Positions 38,214-49,200 of a stretch of 64,000 nucleotides of DNA are shown piece after piece (positions within the stretch are counted from its first letter, which is position 1; every line of letters starts with the position of its first letter). A program made the translations under genes and the position numbers. The DNA comes from Avrilella dinanensis (lineage in GTDB: Bacteria; Bacteroidota; Bacteroidia; Flavobacteriales; Flavobacteriaceae), in the NCBI RefSeq assembly GCF_002807015.1, contig NZ_NIPO01000001.1:1273158-1337157 (forward strand). The letters run 5' to 3'. The notes under the pieces were generated by a model that saw nothing but the letters and a program-made list of their open reading frames with translations, was not told the DNA's origin and ran no database searches.

Positions 38214-39104
38214 TTACAGATTTGAAATTTTCCTGATCGAAGTATAATTAAATAATACTACGGCAAGCAAAATTAATAAATAAGAAAGAATTTGTAAAGG
38301 ATTTACCGTTTCTTTGAAATAAGTAATTGCTAAAATAAAAGTAATTATCGGGCTGATATATAGTAAAATCCCGACTGTAGATGCCGGAATGCCTTGCAAA
38401 GCATAGAGATTCAGGTACAGAGTTAGTAAGGTAAAAACAATTCCTAAAATCATTGTCCAGCCATAAAATGAAATTTCCGAAGGTAGCTGAAAATCAACTA
38501 AAAAGAAATATGGCATAATCAAAATCAGCATTAAAACCATTTGTATAACCACGATAAAATCTTTTGGCAGATAATTGTTTCGTTTTTGTGTAATCATATA
38601 TATTGAATAGCATAAAGCTGTCAGTAAGGCAAAAAGAATATCTCCGTGCTGTGCCATGTAATAACTAACACAAGCTATAAAGCTAATGAAAATAGCTGCT
38701 TTTTTTATACCCGAAATGCGTTCTTTCAATAAAATATATGCCAGAAAAGCAGTAATAATCGGTGCCATAAACAGGGCGAACGAAGCGGTTTGTACATTGA
38801 TGTTATTTACTACATAAATGAACAGCAACCAGTTAAACATCAGGAAAATCGTTCCGGAAATAGTGTAAAGCCAAAATTTTTGCTTGTCTTTCTTAATCAG
38901 CTCTGCATACTTTTTCCGGGTGCTGAGCAATGATTTCCGACGGAAAATAACAAATGCTACCAAACCGACTAATCCGGCAAAAAATATTCGGTAAAACAAT
39001 ATGCTGAATGATGAATAAGCAATCAACGGTTTGATTGCTAAAGACATAAATCCCCATATCGCAAAAGACATCAATCCGGCTATGTAGTAATTTTTTTGGG
39101 ACAT
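38214..39104 (-). CDS. EamA-family transporter, RarD-like
   Basis: A 296-aa inner-membrane protein with ten helices in two EamA repeats. The segment NWLLFIYVVNNINVQTASFALFMAPIITAFLAYILLKER resembles RarD and related drug/metabolite transporters. The ATG at 39104 (MSQKNYY) is taken; the gene starts 1 base after the MFS stop. Substrate unknown. Confidence 0.82.
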   Translation of the reverse strand: MSQKNYYIAGLMSFAIWGFMSLAIKPLIAYSSFSILFYRIFFAGLVGLVAFVIFRRKSLLSTRKKYAELIKKDKQKFWLYTISGTIFLMFNWLLFIYVVNNINVQTASFALFMAPIITAFLAYILLKERISGIKKAAIFISFIACVSYYMAQHGDILFALLTALCYSIYMITQKRNNYLPKDFIVVIQMVLMLILIMPYFFLVDFQLPSEISFYGWTMILGIVFTLLTLYLNLYALQGIPASTVGILLYISPIITFILAITYFKETVNPLQILSYLLILLAVVLFNYTSIRKISNL

Positions 39105-39105
39105 A

Positions 39106-40836
39106 TTAAGCAATATCAAAACCTTGTTTGTTCAGCACTTTACGAACAAACCATGCAAAAAACAGTAGATATACAAAGCAAATCAACGATACGAAATAAG
39201 AAGAATGAATACCGACAATATCGGCAAATTTACCCTGAATCGGCGGAATGATTCCACCACCCAGAATCATCATAACCAAAAATGCAGAACCTTGTGCGGT
39301 ATATTTACCTAATCCCATCAATGCCAGATTAAAAATTGCCGGCCACATGATGCTACACGCCAGTCCGCCTGCCAGAAAAGCATAAATAGCGGTCATTCCG
39401 GTTGTATTTAGCCCGATGAGTAATGAAGTAATGCCAAATAAGCTGAATATTAACAAAGTACGTGCAGGTTTGTCTTTGCTGATATAAGCGGCACCAATCT
39501 GCAAAAGCACACAAATGATATAGTAATATAAATGTGAAATTTCATAACCGGCAATAGCGTTAACCACTAAAATCACGCCGAAAGCTACCAGCGGAATCAC
39601 AAAAAGTAATATTTTTTTGAGTTTGTCGGAAAAATCAAAAGCACTCACAGCACCGGTCCATCTACCTATCATTAAACTTCCCCAATACATGGAAACATAA
39701 GGTGCGACTTCAGCGGCTGATAATCCTCCAAATTCATCAAGGCTGAGCAATTCTCCCAGATTGCTCCCGATGGCAACTTCCACGCCAACATACATAAATA
39801 TCGCCAACATACCCAAAATCAGTTGCGGGTGTTGCATGGCTCCCCAACCGGTTGATTTTTTGCCGGCACTCCATAAAGAATATAGCAAACTGCCGATAAT
39901 CACAATCATCGCCACCGACAACCAGGTTATTCGCTTATTCTCCAATGAAGATTTTGCGTCTTCCAATTTTTGTTCGACAAGATAATAATCGCTTGGTAAT
40001 TGTTCTTTGTCGGAAGAAGCGATGACAGAGTCCCAGCGGGATAATTCTGTTTCCAATCGGGCGACTTCCCGGTTGTCGTCAGAGCGGTAGGTTTGAAAAA
40101 CTACCGACATGCAACCGAGTAGCAAAACTGTCATAATAACTAATGTCCGGAAGGCTTTGCCGGCTTTTTCGATAGGTTCATCAGATTGACCCAACGGTAA
40201 TTTTCTGGAAAAATGAAACAAAGCAGCAACACCAACAAAGAGTAATCCCACGCAGACATACAGCCAAATTACTTTATCCAGACTTAGTGCTGCAATTTGC
40301 TGATTTTGTGCAGCTGCAGTTCCAAACAATACATAACCAACAATCAATGGTCCAATGGTTGTGCCCAACGAATTGATTCCGCCTGCCAGATTCACACGGC
40401 TGGCTCCGGTTTTCGGGTCGCCCAAGAGAATCGCGAAAGGATTGGCTGCGGTTTGCTGTAATGAAAATCCTAATGCAACGATGAATAATCCGACGAGCAT
40501 GCCGAGATATACATCGGCTTTGACAGCCAGTATCATTGCGACAGCTCCGAGAGCAGAAAATAGCAATCCGAAAATGATGCTTTTCTTATATCCCCAGCGG
40601 GTAACCAAATCTTTGCCTCGAATCATGCTTATGCCAAACAAAATCAAAGCTCCGGAATAATAAGCGGTGTAAAAAGCAAAGTCAATTAACTGGGACTGAA
40701 ACTGGTCTAGATGAAAATATTCTTTACAAAAAGGAATAAAAATATTGTTTCCGGCTGCAATAAATCCCCAGAAAAAAAACACGAGAATCAATGTGTACAA
40801 TGCCGGATAATTGGTCGGTTGTGCTGTTTTTGCCAT
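39106..40836 (-). CDS. sugar MFS transporter (FucP/glucose-galactose type) with central insert
   Basis: A 576-aa major-facilitator symporter. [41 protein letters not shown] is the hallmark of FucP/GluP-type sugar:H+ symporters. Usual length is about 430; the extra 140 come mainly from a central insert between the two halves: helix (231-247), a charged coiled-coil-like loop (250-302), helix (303-322). The ATG at 40836 ([10 protein letters not shown]) is chosen, since the frame upstream overlaps the divergent promoters. First gene of the run with EamA and cysteine desulfurase. Confidence 0.85.
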   Translation of the reverse strand: MAKTAQPTNYPALYTLILVFFFWGFIAAGNNIFIPFCKEYFHLDQFQSQLIDFAFYTAYYSGALILFGISMIRGKDLVTRWGYKKSIIFGLLFSALGAVAMILAVKADVYLGMLVGLFIVALGFSLQQTAANPFAILLGDPKTGASRVNLAGGINSLGTTIGPLIVGYVLFGTAAAQNQQIAALSLDKVIWLYVCVGLLFVGVAALFHFSRKLPLGQSDEPIEKAGKAFRTLVIMTVLLLGCMSVVFQTYRSDDNREVARLETELSRWDSVIASSDKEQLPSDYYLVEQKLEDAKSSLENKRITWLSVAMIVIIGSLLYSLWSAGKKSTGWGAMQHPQLILGMLAIFMYVGVEVAIGSNLGELLSLDEFGGLSAAEVAPYVSMYWGSLMIGRWTGAVSAFDFSDKLKKILLFVIPLVAFGVILVVNAIAGYEISHLYYYIICVLLQIGAAYISKDKPARTLLIFSLFGITSLLIGLNTTGMTAIYAFLAGGLACSIMWPAIFNLALMGLGKYTAQGSAFLVMMILGGGIIPPIQGKFADIVGIHSSYFVSLICFVYLLFFAWFVRKVLNKQGFDIA

Positions 40837-40859
40837 AGTATTTGCTGAATAATAACTCC

Positions 40860-40867
40860 CAAAGATA
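40860..40867 (-). promoter_or_regulatory. -7 box of the MFS operon
   Basis: TATCTTTG on the minus strand, 24 bases before the ATG at 40836. Confidence 0.6.
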
Positions 40868-40887
40868 AAAATTAAGCCATTATGGGA

Positions 40888-40916
40888 TTGCATTCGGGCT
40901 AAAAAACTTATTTTTG
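40888..40916 (+). promoter_or_regulatory. promoter of the lipoprotein gene at 40941
   Basis: -33 TTG (40888-40890) and -7 TATTTTTG (40909-40916), 18 bases apart, 25 bases before the ATG. Divergent from the MFS promoter. Confidence 0.6.
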
Positions 40917-40940
40917 TTCTTAAATTAAAGAAATTATTCC

Positions 40941-41885
40941 ATGAAAAAAATCCTGTTGCTTGTTTTCGGATTAATGCTTGCGGTGTCGTGTGATGACGGA
41001 GATATGGTGTTTGAATCACTCAATTTTGATGATGTTACTATGCAGAAATGTGAGGATAAAGAGTTGTATTTCAAAGCGAAAGACAGAGAAATGTTGATTT
41101 TGAATCTCATCAGTCCGACAGGCGAACCACTTATCAATGATAATTTGCAGGTAGGAGAGGAGCTGGAGGTTTTGACCAACAACACCAATCAGATTATTTA
41201 CCGTTTGTATGATAATAATATCAGTAATCAGAGTATGCTGTGTGATGATGTTCCGCCGGCTTTTCCGCAAGTGGTGGACGAATACGTGTCGGAAAACAAT
41301 GGCTCGATATTGATTTCTAAACAATTGCAGGTCAGAAACGATGAAAATCAGCCGAAAAATTTTTCGGTAGCATATAATTTTTCGATTTTGTTTAGAAATA
41401 TTGTGCTGAGCAGAGGCGACCAGCAGATTAAATATCCGGATTATACGTTTGGTACTTATCAAGCAGAGTCTTATACGTTGAATTTTAATCAGTTTGATCG
41501 TGATGAAATCAATTTTTGCGGTAACATGGAATTTTATATGGAAACCAGCGATAAAGTGATGCAATTAAAACTCAGTGAGTCGCTGCAACCGGCTGTAGGA
41601 GAGCAGAATTTTCAATTGTCTGACGGTCAGTATATAAAAATCAAAATTAATCAAGGGATTTTGAGTCAGATTGAAGGTTATCAGCCTTGCGATTTTGGTA
41701 ATGATGCCTTGTTTTTCGATGTTTGGACAGCCAACGAAGGTAACGTGAAAGTAACGGCTCGCGAGGTGGATATTGCAGGGACTGTTCAGTTGGTGTACGA
41801 TTTTGAAATCACTCAGGCAACATTTACGAACTATGACAGAACGATACAAATCAGCGAATTGCCGATTGGGTCGTACGTGGAATAA
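40941..41885 (+). CDS. lipoprotein of unknown function
   Basis: A 314-aa lipoprotein ([19 protein letters not shown], Cys17). The remainder is rich in beta-forming stretches with four or five Cys ([35 protein letters not shown]). No family is recognised, though such proteins are common in Flavobacteriia. It is monocistronic with its own promoter, between a sugar transporter and porX. Confidence 0.75.
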   Translation: MKKILLLVFGLMLAVSCDDGDMVFESLNFDDVTMQKCEDKELYFKAKDREMLILNLISPTGEPLINDNLQVGEELEVLTNNTNQIIYRLYDNNISNQSMLCDDVPPAFPQVVDEYVSENNGSILISKQLQVRNDENQPKNFSVAYNFSILFRNIVLSRGDQQIKYPDYTFGTYQAESYTLNFNQFDRDEINFCGNMEFYMETSDKVMQLKLSESLQPAVGEQNFQLSDGQYIKIKINQGILSQIEGYQPCDFGNDALFFDVWTANEGNVKVTAREVDIAGTVQLVYDFEITQATFTNYDRTIQISELPIGSYVE

Positions 41886-41976
41886 TCTCAGAAGAAAATT
41901 TAATATTTCTTTATTACAGGTTTCGTAGGCATTGTGGTACTTTAGTCCGGAATAACATTAATTTAAGCAAAAGAAT

Positions 41977-43521
41977 ATGATAAAGATACTTTGGGTAGAT
42001 GACGAAATTGAATATTTGAAACCGCATATATTGTTTCTGGAACAGAAAGGTTATCAGGTTGTTACGGCGACGAATGGTCAAGATGCGATTGACTTGTTTG
42101 GTCAGGAAAATTTTGATATTGTTTTTTTAGATGAAAATATGCCCGGAATCAGTGGGTTGGAAACTTTGTCGGAGTTGAAGGAACACAAGTCAACTATTCC
42201 GGTTATCATGATTACGAAAAGTGAGGAGGAATATATCATGGACGAAGCTATCGGGTCGAAAATTGCCGATTACCTCATCAAGCCGGTTAACCCAAATCAG
42301 ATTTTGTTGAGCTTGAAGAAAAATCTGGACGTAAACCGGTTGGTTTCGCAAAAAACCACTTTAGATTACCAAAAAGAATTCAGGAATATTGCCTTGGAAT
42401 TGATGCAGATTAATACGCACGAACAATGGGCGGAACTGTATAAAAAATTAGTTTTCTGGGAACTGGAGCTGGAAAATACGGCCGATTCCGGATTGATGCA
42501 GATATTGGAAGACCAAAAACAACAAGCCAATACCGAGTTTGGAAAATTCATTGAAAAAGAATACAAATACTGGATTAATAATCCGGAAGACGCACCGATT
42601 TTTTCTCATCAGATTTTTAGAAAATGGGTAATACCTGAACTCAAATCGGAAGAAAAAGTCCTGTTTGTCGTGATTGACAATTTGCGTTATGACCAATGGA
42701 AAACCTTTGAAAGTACGATTAACGAATATTACAAAATCGAAAAGGATAGTTACTACTATTCCATATTGCCGACCGCGACACAATATGCCCGAAATGCAAT
42801 ATTCTCAGGAATGACACCGCTCGAAATGGAAAAAAAACACCCGGAATATTGGAAAAACGATACCGATGATGGTGGAAAAAACCTCTTTGAATCACAGTTT
42901 TTGGAAGCTCAGATTCAGCGAATGAGATTGGATATCAAGAATAAATACATCAAAATTACCAACCTGCGTGACGGTATCAAAGTGGCGGAAAATTTTAAAT
43001 CCTATAAAGATAATAAACTGATTGCTTTGGTGTATAATTTTGTGGATATGATTTCGCATGCCAAAACCGAAATGGAAGTGATTAAGGAGTTGGCTTCCAA
43101 TGATAAAGCCTATCGTTCGTTGACGTTGAGCTGGTTCAAAAACTCGCCGCTTCTGGCAATTATTCAGGAAGCACGCAAAGAGGGTTTTAAACTGATTATT
43201 ACGACCGATCACGGAACGATAAACTGTAAAAATCCGTCGAAGGTAATCGGCGACAGAAACACGAGCCTGAACTTGCGGTACAAAACCGGAAAATCATTGA
43301 CTTATCAAAACAAAGATGTGTACGCGGTCAAAAACCCGAACGAGATTCAGTTGCCGTCTATCAACCTCAGCAGTTCATTTATTTTTGCTAAAAGTGATTA
43401 CTTTTTGGCGTATCAGAATAATTACAATCACTATGTAAATTATTTCAGAAATACTTATCAACACGGAGGTATTTCGCTCGAAGAAATGATTATTCCGTTT
43501 GTGGTATTAAATCCCCGGTAA
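41977..43521 (+). CDS. porX: T9SS regulator PorX (response regulator-PglZ)
   Basis: A 514-aa protein with an N-terminal receiver domain (WVDDE, phosphoacceptor Asp52 in FLDENMPG, Lys102 in LIKPVN) and a C-terminal PglZ/alkaline-phosphatase-like domain (VVIDNLRYDQ with Asp234, LPTATQYARNAIFSGM with candidate nucleophile Thr266 or Thr268, ITTDHGT metal ligands). PorX with the kinase PorY controls type IX secretion in Porphyromonas and gliding Flavobacteriia. It fits the T9SS cargo genes in this window. tsaE follows after 3 bases. Confidence 0.93.
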   Translation: MIKILWVDDEIEYLKPHILFLEQKGYQVVTATNGQDAIDLFGQENFDIVFLDENMPGISGLETLSELKEHKSTIPVIMITKSEEEYIMDEAIGSKIADYLIKPVNPNQILLSLKKNLDVNRLVSQKTTLDYQKEFRNIALELMQINTHEQWAELYKKLVFWELELENTADSGLMQILEDQKQQANTEFGKFIEKEYKYWINNPEDAPIFSHQIFRKWVIPELKSEEKVLFVVIDNLRYDQWKTFESTINEYYKIEKDSYYYSILPTATQYARNAIFSGMTPLEMEKKHPEYWKNDTDDGGKNLFESQFLEAQIQRMRLDIKNKYIKITNLRDGIKVAENFKSYKDNKLIALVYNFVDMISHAKTEMEVIKELASNDKAYRSLTLSWFKNSPLLAIIQEARKEGFKLIITTDHGTINCKNPSKVIGDRNTSLNLRYKTGKSLTYQNKDVYAVKNPNEIQLPSINLSSSFIFAKSDYFLAYQNNYNHYVNYFRNTYQHGGISLEEMIIPFVVLNPR

Positions 43522-43524
43522 AAT

Positions 43525-43926
43525 ATGGAAATGGAGTTTTCTTTAGATGAAATTGATGAAATTGCAAAAAAAATATTATCTTTAAACAGACATAAAATCA
43601 TCTTGTTTGAAGGAGAAATGGGGGCAGGCAAAACCACGCTGACGAAAGCTATGGCTAAGTGTCTGGGTGTGCAGAATATAACCAGTAGTCCCACTTTTTC
43701 GTTGGTCAATGAATATGAATGTGACGGTGGGTTGCTCTATCATTTTGATTTGTTCCGGCTGAAAGATTTGTCGGAAGCCTATGATATCGGTATTGAGGAA
43801 TATCTGGATTCAGGAAACTATTGTTTTATCGAATGGCCGGAGAAAATTATGCCGATTTTGGAAGATTTTCATCAAATTCAATTGGATATCATTGATGCAC
43901 AAACAAGAAGATTAAAATTTTTGTAA
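43525..43926 (+). CDS. tsaE: tRNA threonylcarbamoyladenosine biosynthesis protein TsaE
   Basis: A 133-aa P-loop ATPase needed with TsaB and TsaD to make t6A37 in tRNAs. Walker A is EGEMGAGKTTLTKAM (about 31-45); then SSPTFSLVNEYE and YHFDLFRLKD, and FIEWPEK near the end, all typical. It sits between porX and ald with gaps of 3 and 2 bases. The window also codes TcdA, which acts on the same modified base. Confidence 0.95.
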   Translation: MEMEFSLDEIDEIAKKILSLNRHKIILFEGEMGAGKTTLTKAMAKCLGVQNITSSPTFSLVNEYECDGGLLYHFDLFRLKDLSEAYDIGIEEYLDSGNYCFIEWPEKIMPILEDFHQIQLDIIDAQTRRLKFL

Positions 43927-43928
43927 TT

Positions 43929-45125
43929 ATGGCTGTAAATACTCCTTTTTCACAAGAAGAGCTGATTCCGCAGGAAGAAAAACTGGATATTAAAAAACAC
44001 CGCGACCAGCTTTTTATCGGTTTGCCCAAAGAAGATTTTAATGCGGAATACCGTATTTGCCTTACACCGGAAGCCGTAGCTATGCTCACAGCAAACGGTC
44101 ATCGTGTGCTGATGGAATCTGATGCAGGAAAAATGGCAAGTTACACCGACAAAGAATACAGCGAAGCTGGGGCAGAAATCACGCACGATACCGAAAAAGT
44201 ATTTGCCTGTCCGATTGTGATAAAGGTACAGTCACCAACGATTCAGGAGATTGAATGGATGAAACCGGGGAGCTATCTTTTCTCAGCCCTTCAATTCAAA
44301 ACGCAAACGGCAGAATATTTCAAAACACTGTCTAAAAAGAAAATTACAGCTCTAAGCTACGAATGTGTTCAGGACGAAGAAGGCTCTTGCCCTTTTTTGA
44401 ATGCGATGAGTGAGATTGCCGGGGTTGCGTCTATTCATATCGCTTCGGAATATATGAACAAATATAAGAAAGGAAAAGGTTTGTTGTTTGGGAATATTAC
44501 CGGTGTGCTTCCTACCGAAGTGGTTATTATCGGAGCAGGAACGGTAGCAGAATATTCCGCAAGAACAGCTTTAGCTTTCGGAGCAAGCGTCAAAGTGTTT
44601 GATAATTCTATCCACCGGTTGAAAAGAATACAGAAATTGTTACCACAACCTATATCAACATCAACCATTCAGGAAAAAGTATTGAAAAAAGCGTTAAGAC
44701 GGTGTGACGTGGTTATCGGAGCAATCAGAGGAATCAACCGCTCTCCGATTGTAATTACCGAAGACATGGTGCAAATTATGAAAGCCAATGCAGTAATTAT
44801 CGACGTTTGCATCGACAACGGTGGTTGCGTGGAAACTTCTGAGCTAACCTCGCATCAAAAACCTGTGTTGAGAAAACATGGTGTTATCCACTACTGTGTT
44901 CCGAATATTTCGTCGAGATATTCTAAAACTTCTTCTCAGGCAATCAGCAATATATTATCGACATATTTGATGAATATCGGCGAATATGGAGGTATTGAAG
45001 ATTATATCGGGCGGGTAAAAACAATCCGGTCCGGAATTTACCTCTACAAAGGCATTTTGGTTAGCCGTCAGGCAGGCGAATGGTGCGGACTCGACAATAA
45101 AGACATTAACCTGTTGCTACTCTGA
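43929..45125 (+). CDS. ald: alanine dehydrogenase
   Basis: A 398-aa NAD-dependent oxidoreductase of the alanine dehydrogenase/pyridine nucleotide transhydrogenase family interconverting alanine and pyruvate plus ammonia. It carries PKEDFNAEYRICLTPEAVAML near the start, KVQSPTIQEIEWMKPGSYLFSALQF, and the NAD motif VVIIGAGTVAEYSARTALAFGASVKVFD. The N-terminus is about 30 residues longer than in classical Ald and the Gly pattern GAGTVAEY is slightly altered, features of the Bacteroidota branch; a related dehydrogenase activity cannot be excluded. Confidence 0.87.
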   Translation: MAVNTPFSQEELIPQEEKLDIKKHRDQLFIGLPKEDFNAEYRICLTPEAVAMLTANGHRVLMESDAGKMASYTDKEYSEAGAEITHDTEKVFACPIVIKVQSPTIQEIEWMKPGSYLFSALQFKTQTAEYFKTLSKKKITALSYECVQDEEGSCPFLNAMSEIAGVASIHIASEYMNKYKKGKGLLFGNITGVLPTEVVIIGAGTVAEYSARTALAFGASVKVFDNSIHRLKRIQKLLPQPISTSTIQEKVLKKALRRCDVVIGAIRGINRSPIVITEDMVQIMKANAVIIDVCIDNGGCVETSELTSHQKPVLRKHGVIHYCVPNISSRYSKTSSQAISNILSTYLMNIGEYGGIEDYIGRVKTIRSGIYLYKGILVSRQAGEWCGLDNKDINLLLL

Positions 45126-45136
45126 AACAACTGCCT

Positions 45137-45144
45137 TATCTTTG
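45137..45144 (+). promoter_or_regulatory. -7 box of the gene at 45162
   Basis: TATCTTTG fits TAnnTTTG, 17 bases before the ATG. Confidence 0.55.
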
Positions 45145-45161
45145 CCGAAATTTAATTACAG

Positions 45162-45536
45162 ATGAAATTTTCTCAGCGTTTAGCCTATTATCTTTTGGGG
45201 TTATTAATCGGAAGTACGATTGTGTTTTATTTTTGGGGAGCCAAAGACACGCAGTTTTGTTATCTGCCGAATTGCCGTGTGCTGAAAGACCTACGTTCCA
45301 AACCGCTTATTATGACTTCGGAAGCAAAAGACGCTATGGAAGTTTTCACGACAGCCCAACTGACTCAGTACCTCACTAACGGCGATGTAGATTTTTCACA
45401 GAGCAATGTGCCCGAAGACGGCGGAAAAAAATATGTGATTAACGCCAAAGACAGCCTCAATAACCCTTTGCAGATTGAAATGATTAATTACAGCGAAAGA
45501 GTTAAGTTGGTAAGTATTAAATATTTGGATAAATAA
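45162..45536 (+). CDS. membrane-anchored DUF4258-like protein
   Basis: A 124-aa protein with one N-terminal helix (RLAYYLLGLLIGSTIVFYFWG), then a soluble part: DTQFCYLPNCRVLKDLRSKP and LTQYLTNGDVDFSQSNVPEDGGKKYVI. It resembles small Flavobacteriia proteins that are often labelled DUF4258; this label is from memory. Function unknown. Confidence 0.6.
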   Translation: MKFSQRLAYYLLGLLIGSTIVFYFWGAKDTQFCYLPNCRVLKDLRSKPLIMTSEAKDAMEVFTTAQLTQYLTNGDVDFSQSNVPEDGGKKYVINAKDSLNNPLQIEMINYSERVKLVSIKYLDK

Positions 45537-45558
45537 AATTCTAATTGTAGTGCAAATT

Positions 45559-46068
45559 ATGAAGAAAATACTGATACTTTTTTTAGCATTTATTTTAAGT
45601 AATCAAAGTGTCTGTTCTCAGGAAACAGAGAGTGGCAAATTTCCTTCAGACTACGGTAAATATTCCTTTCCTCTTTGGTCAAAAATCACTTTAGAACTAA
45701 AAGAAATCGATGGCGATAAATATGAATACAGGATTTTGAGTTTTGAACCTTGCGAAGAATATTATTCATTTGATGAAAGTAAGAATTTATTTAGTGAAGA
45801 ACCTCTGGAAAATACTGTTGAGATTTTTTTTGTCGGAGGTTATTATAATGAAGGAAAAGAAGATAAAGATTATGTAACATTACTAAATATCCGGAATAAT
45901 TTAAAAAAACCAGTTACCTATAAAGCTGATATAAAATATTATTTCAATGATGAATTTGAAAATACGAGTATAGTCGGGGCGTTTCCCGGTGTAGATACTA
46001 AAGAAATTTGGCAACACAAAATTGATTATATTGCATTATACGATTTTGAAATTTTGAAATACGAGTAA
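45559..46068 (+). CDS. secreted protein of unknown function
   Basis: A 169-aa protein with a signal peptide (MKKILILFLAFILSNQSVCSQ) and an acidic, aromatic-rich mature part with no recognised domain. A GTG at 45550 could add three residues; the ATG at 45559 is the natural start. It begins 22 bases after the preceding gene. Confidence 0.65.
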   Translation: MKKILILFLAFILSNQSVCSQETESGKFPSDYGKYSFPLWSKITLELKEIDGDKYEYRILSFEPCEEYYSFDESKNLFSEEPLENTVEIFFVGGYYNEGKEDKDYVTLLNIRNNLKKPVTYKADIKYYFNDEFENTSIVGAFPGVDTKEIWQHKIDYIALYDFEILKYE

Positions 46069-46160
46069 TAAAGCTGCTGAACTCAAATTCACGTTAAAAT
46101 AATTCCGGTAAACACCAAAATCCAGTCGATTTTTTCACAAAAACATAACGAAAAAAAGAT

Positions 46161-46168
46161 TAACTTTG
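46161..46168 (+). promoter_or_regulatory. -7 box of purL
   Basis: TAACTTTG fits the consensus, 35 bases before the ATG at 46204. No purine riboswitch is seen in the 92 bases before it. Confidence 0.6.
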
Positions 46169-46203
46169 TAGCTTACTAAACGCAACGTTAAACATCAGCA
46201 GTA

Positions 46204-49200
46204 ATGATTCATTTCTTTGAAAATGCTTCTCAAAAAGTCTATGCAGTAGAAGCTCAACAAGATATCTTACCGGAAGATATTGCCAAATTGGAATGGCTTT
46301 TCGGGAATGCAAAAAAAGTACAAACAACGGTAATCAGCAGCAGGTTTGTAGGACCAAGAGCCGCAATGATTACACCATGGAGTACTAATGCAGTAGAAAT
46401 TACCCAAAATATGGGTATTCACGGAATTATCCGAATTGAAGAATTTGAACCATACGGCACAGAAAACAGCGATATTGACCCGATGATTAATCAGGTTTAT
46501 GAGCAGCTTAACCAGGATATATTTACCATAAATATTGAGCCGGAAGCCATTCAGGAGATTGACGATATAGCTCTGTACAATGTGAAGGAAGGCTTGTCTT
46601 TGAGCGACGAAGAGGTGGAATATCTCGAAAACCTTAGCCGAAAAATCGGACGAAAATTAACCGATTCTGAAGTGTTTGGTTTTTCACAGGTCAATTCAGA
46701 ACATTGTCGTCATAAGATTTTCAACGGAACATTCGTTATTGACGGAGAAGAAATGCCAAGCTCGTTGTTTAAGCTGATAAAAAAAACATCTGAAACCAAT
46801 CCGAATGAAATTGTTTCGGCATATTCAGATAATGTGGCATTTATTCAAGGACCTCAACTCGTTCAGTTTGCCCCGAAATCAGCGGACAAACCCGATTATT
46901 ACTACGAAGATGACTTTGAGTCGGTAATATCCCTCAAAGCCGAAACCCATAATTTTCCGACCACGGTTGAACCATTCAGCGGAGCAGCGACTGGTTCGGG
47001 TGGAGAAATCAGAGACCGTCTGGCAGGAGGGCAAGGAGCATTACCATTGGCAGGAACAGCGGTGTACATGACTTCATACTCCCGATTGACTGATGACAGA
47101 AACTGGGAAAACGGCATGGAAGAACGAGAGTGGTTATATCAAACACCAATGGATATTCTGATCAAAGCATCTAACGGAGCTTCTGACTTTGGAAATAAAT
47201 TCGGGCAACCTTTGATTGCCGGTTCTGTGTTTACGTTTGAACACGAAGAAAAAGATATCCGTGTGGGTTACGACAAAGTGATTATGCTTGCCGGAGGAGT
47301 TGGTTACGGAAAAAGAGACCAGGCACTGAAAAAAGCACCACATACAGGCGATCAGATTGTAATTTTGGGCGGAGAAAACTATCGAATCGGAATGGGCGGA
47401 GCGGCCGTTTCATCAGCAGATACTGGAGCTATGGGCAGCGGAATAGAGCTGAATGCCATTCAGCGTTCCAATCCCGAAATGCAAAAAAGGGTGGCTAATG
47501 CCGTTCGAGGTATGGTTGAATCCAAAGAAAATCCGATTGTGTCTATTCACGACCATGGTGCAGGCGGACATTTGAACTGTTTGTCTGAATTAGTGGAAGA
47601 TACCGGCGGATTGATTGATTTGGATAAATTACCGGTAGGCGACCCGACTTTATCGGCAAAAGAAATTATCGGAAACGAGTCACAGGAAAGAATGGGCTTG
47701 GTAATCAGCCGGGATAATGTAAGTGTTTTGGAAAGAGTTGCCGAAAGAGAACGTGCACCGATGTATGTGGTCGGCGATGTAACTGATGACCATCGGTTTA
47801 CTTTCAGTTCAAAAACCAAGGGAATTACCCCAATGGATTTTGACTTGGAAGATATGTTCGGCTCTTCGCCAAAAACAATTATGAATGATAAAACTGTTGA
47901 TTATCAATATGAACCATTAACCTATGATATCAATCAGTTAGAAATATATTTGCGTAGTGTTTTACAGCTCGAAGCGGTGGCTTGTAAAGACTGGCTGACG
48001 AATAAAGTGGACAGATGCGTGGGTGGAAAAGTAGCCAAGCAACAATGTGCCGGAGCTTTACAACTGCCGTTGAACAACGTGGGCGTAATGGCATTAGATT
48101 ACAAAGGAAAAGAAGGCGTAGCGACAACTATCGGTCATTCGCCGCTGACGGCTTTGGTTGACCCGGTTGCTGGTTCGAGAAATGCGATTGGAGAGGCTTT
48201 GTCTAATATGATTTTTGCTCCGGTTAAAAACGGACTTTCCGGTGTGTCGCTTTCGGCAAACTGGATGTGGGCTTGTAACAATCCTGGAGAAGATGCTCGG
48301 TTGTATCAGGCGGTAAAAGGCTGTTCTGATTTTGCTATCGAATTGGGAATCAATATTCCGACGGGGAAAGATTCCTTGTCAATGAAGCAGAAATACCCGG
48401 ACGGGAAAAATGTTTTATCGCCGGGAACAGTGATTATTTCCGCAGCAGGAAACTGTACAGATATCAAAAAAGTAGTAGAACCGGTTTTGAAAAAAACAGC
48501 CGGATCGATTTACTATATCAATTTGTCGAAAGATGATTTTAAACTGGGAGGTTCTTCATTTGCTCAGATTTTGAATAAAATAGGCGATGAGGTACCAACA
48601 ATTATTGATGCGGCTTATTTCAAAAAAGCATTTAATGTGATTCAGCAGTTAATTCTGGAAGACGAAATTGCGGCAGGACACGACATCGGTTCGGGCGGAT
48701 TGATTACGACTTTGCTCGAAATGTGTTTTTCAGGATACAATTTAGATGCGGATATTGATTTGACACCGCTTGGTGAAAGAGATATTATGAAAGCATTGTT
48801 CAATGAAAATATCGCGGTAGTTTTACAAGCGAATAATGATGAATCATTTGAACGGAAATTAGCTGAAAATCAGGTGGATTTTGTTAAAATTGGTGTACCG
48901 TCCGAAGGGCAGGAATTCAAAATCAATCATTTTGATGAAAAATACGAATTCAGCGTAAGTGCTTTGCGTGATGTTTGGTACAAAACGTCTTACCTGCTCG
49001 ACCAGAAACAGTCGAAGAACGGCATGGCAGACGAACGTTACAGCAATTACAAATATCAACCGTTGAACTTTACTTTTCCGGAGCATTTTACCGGAAAATT
49101 ACCGGAAAACAATATAGTAACAGCCAGACCCAAAGCGGCGATTATTCGCGAAAAAGGTTCCAACTCTGAAAGAGAAATGGCTCATGCGATGTATCTGGCA

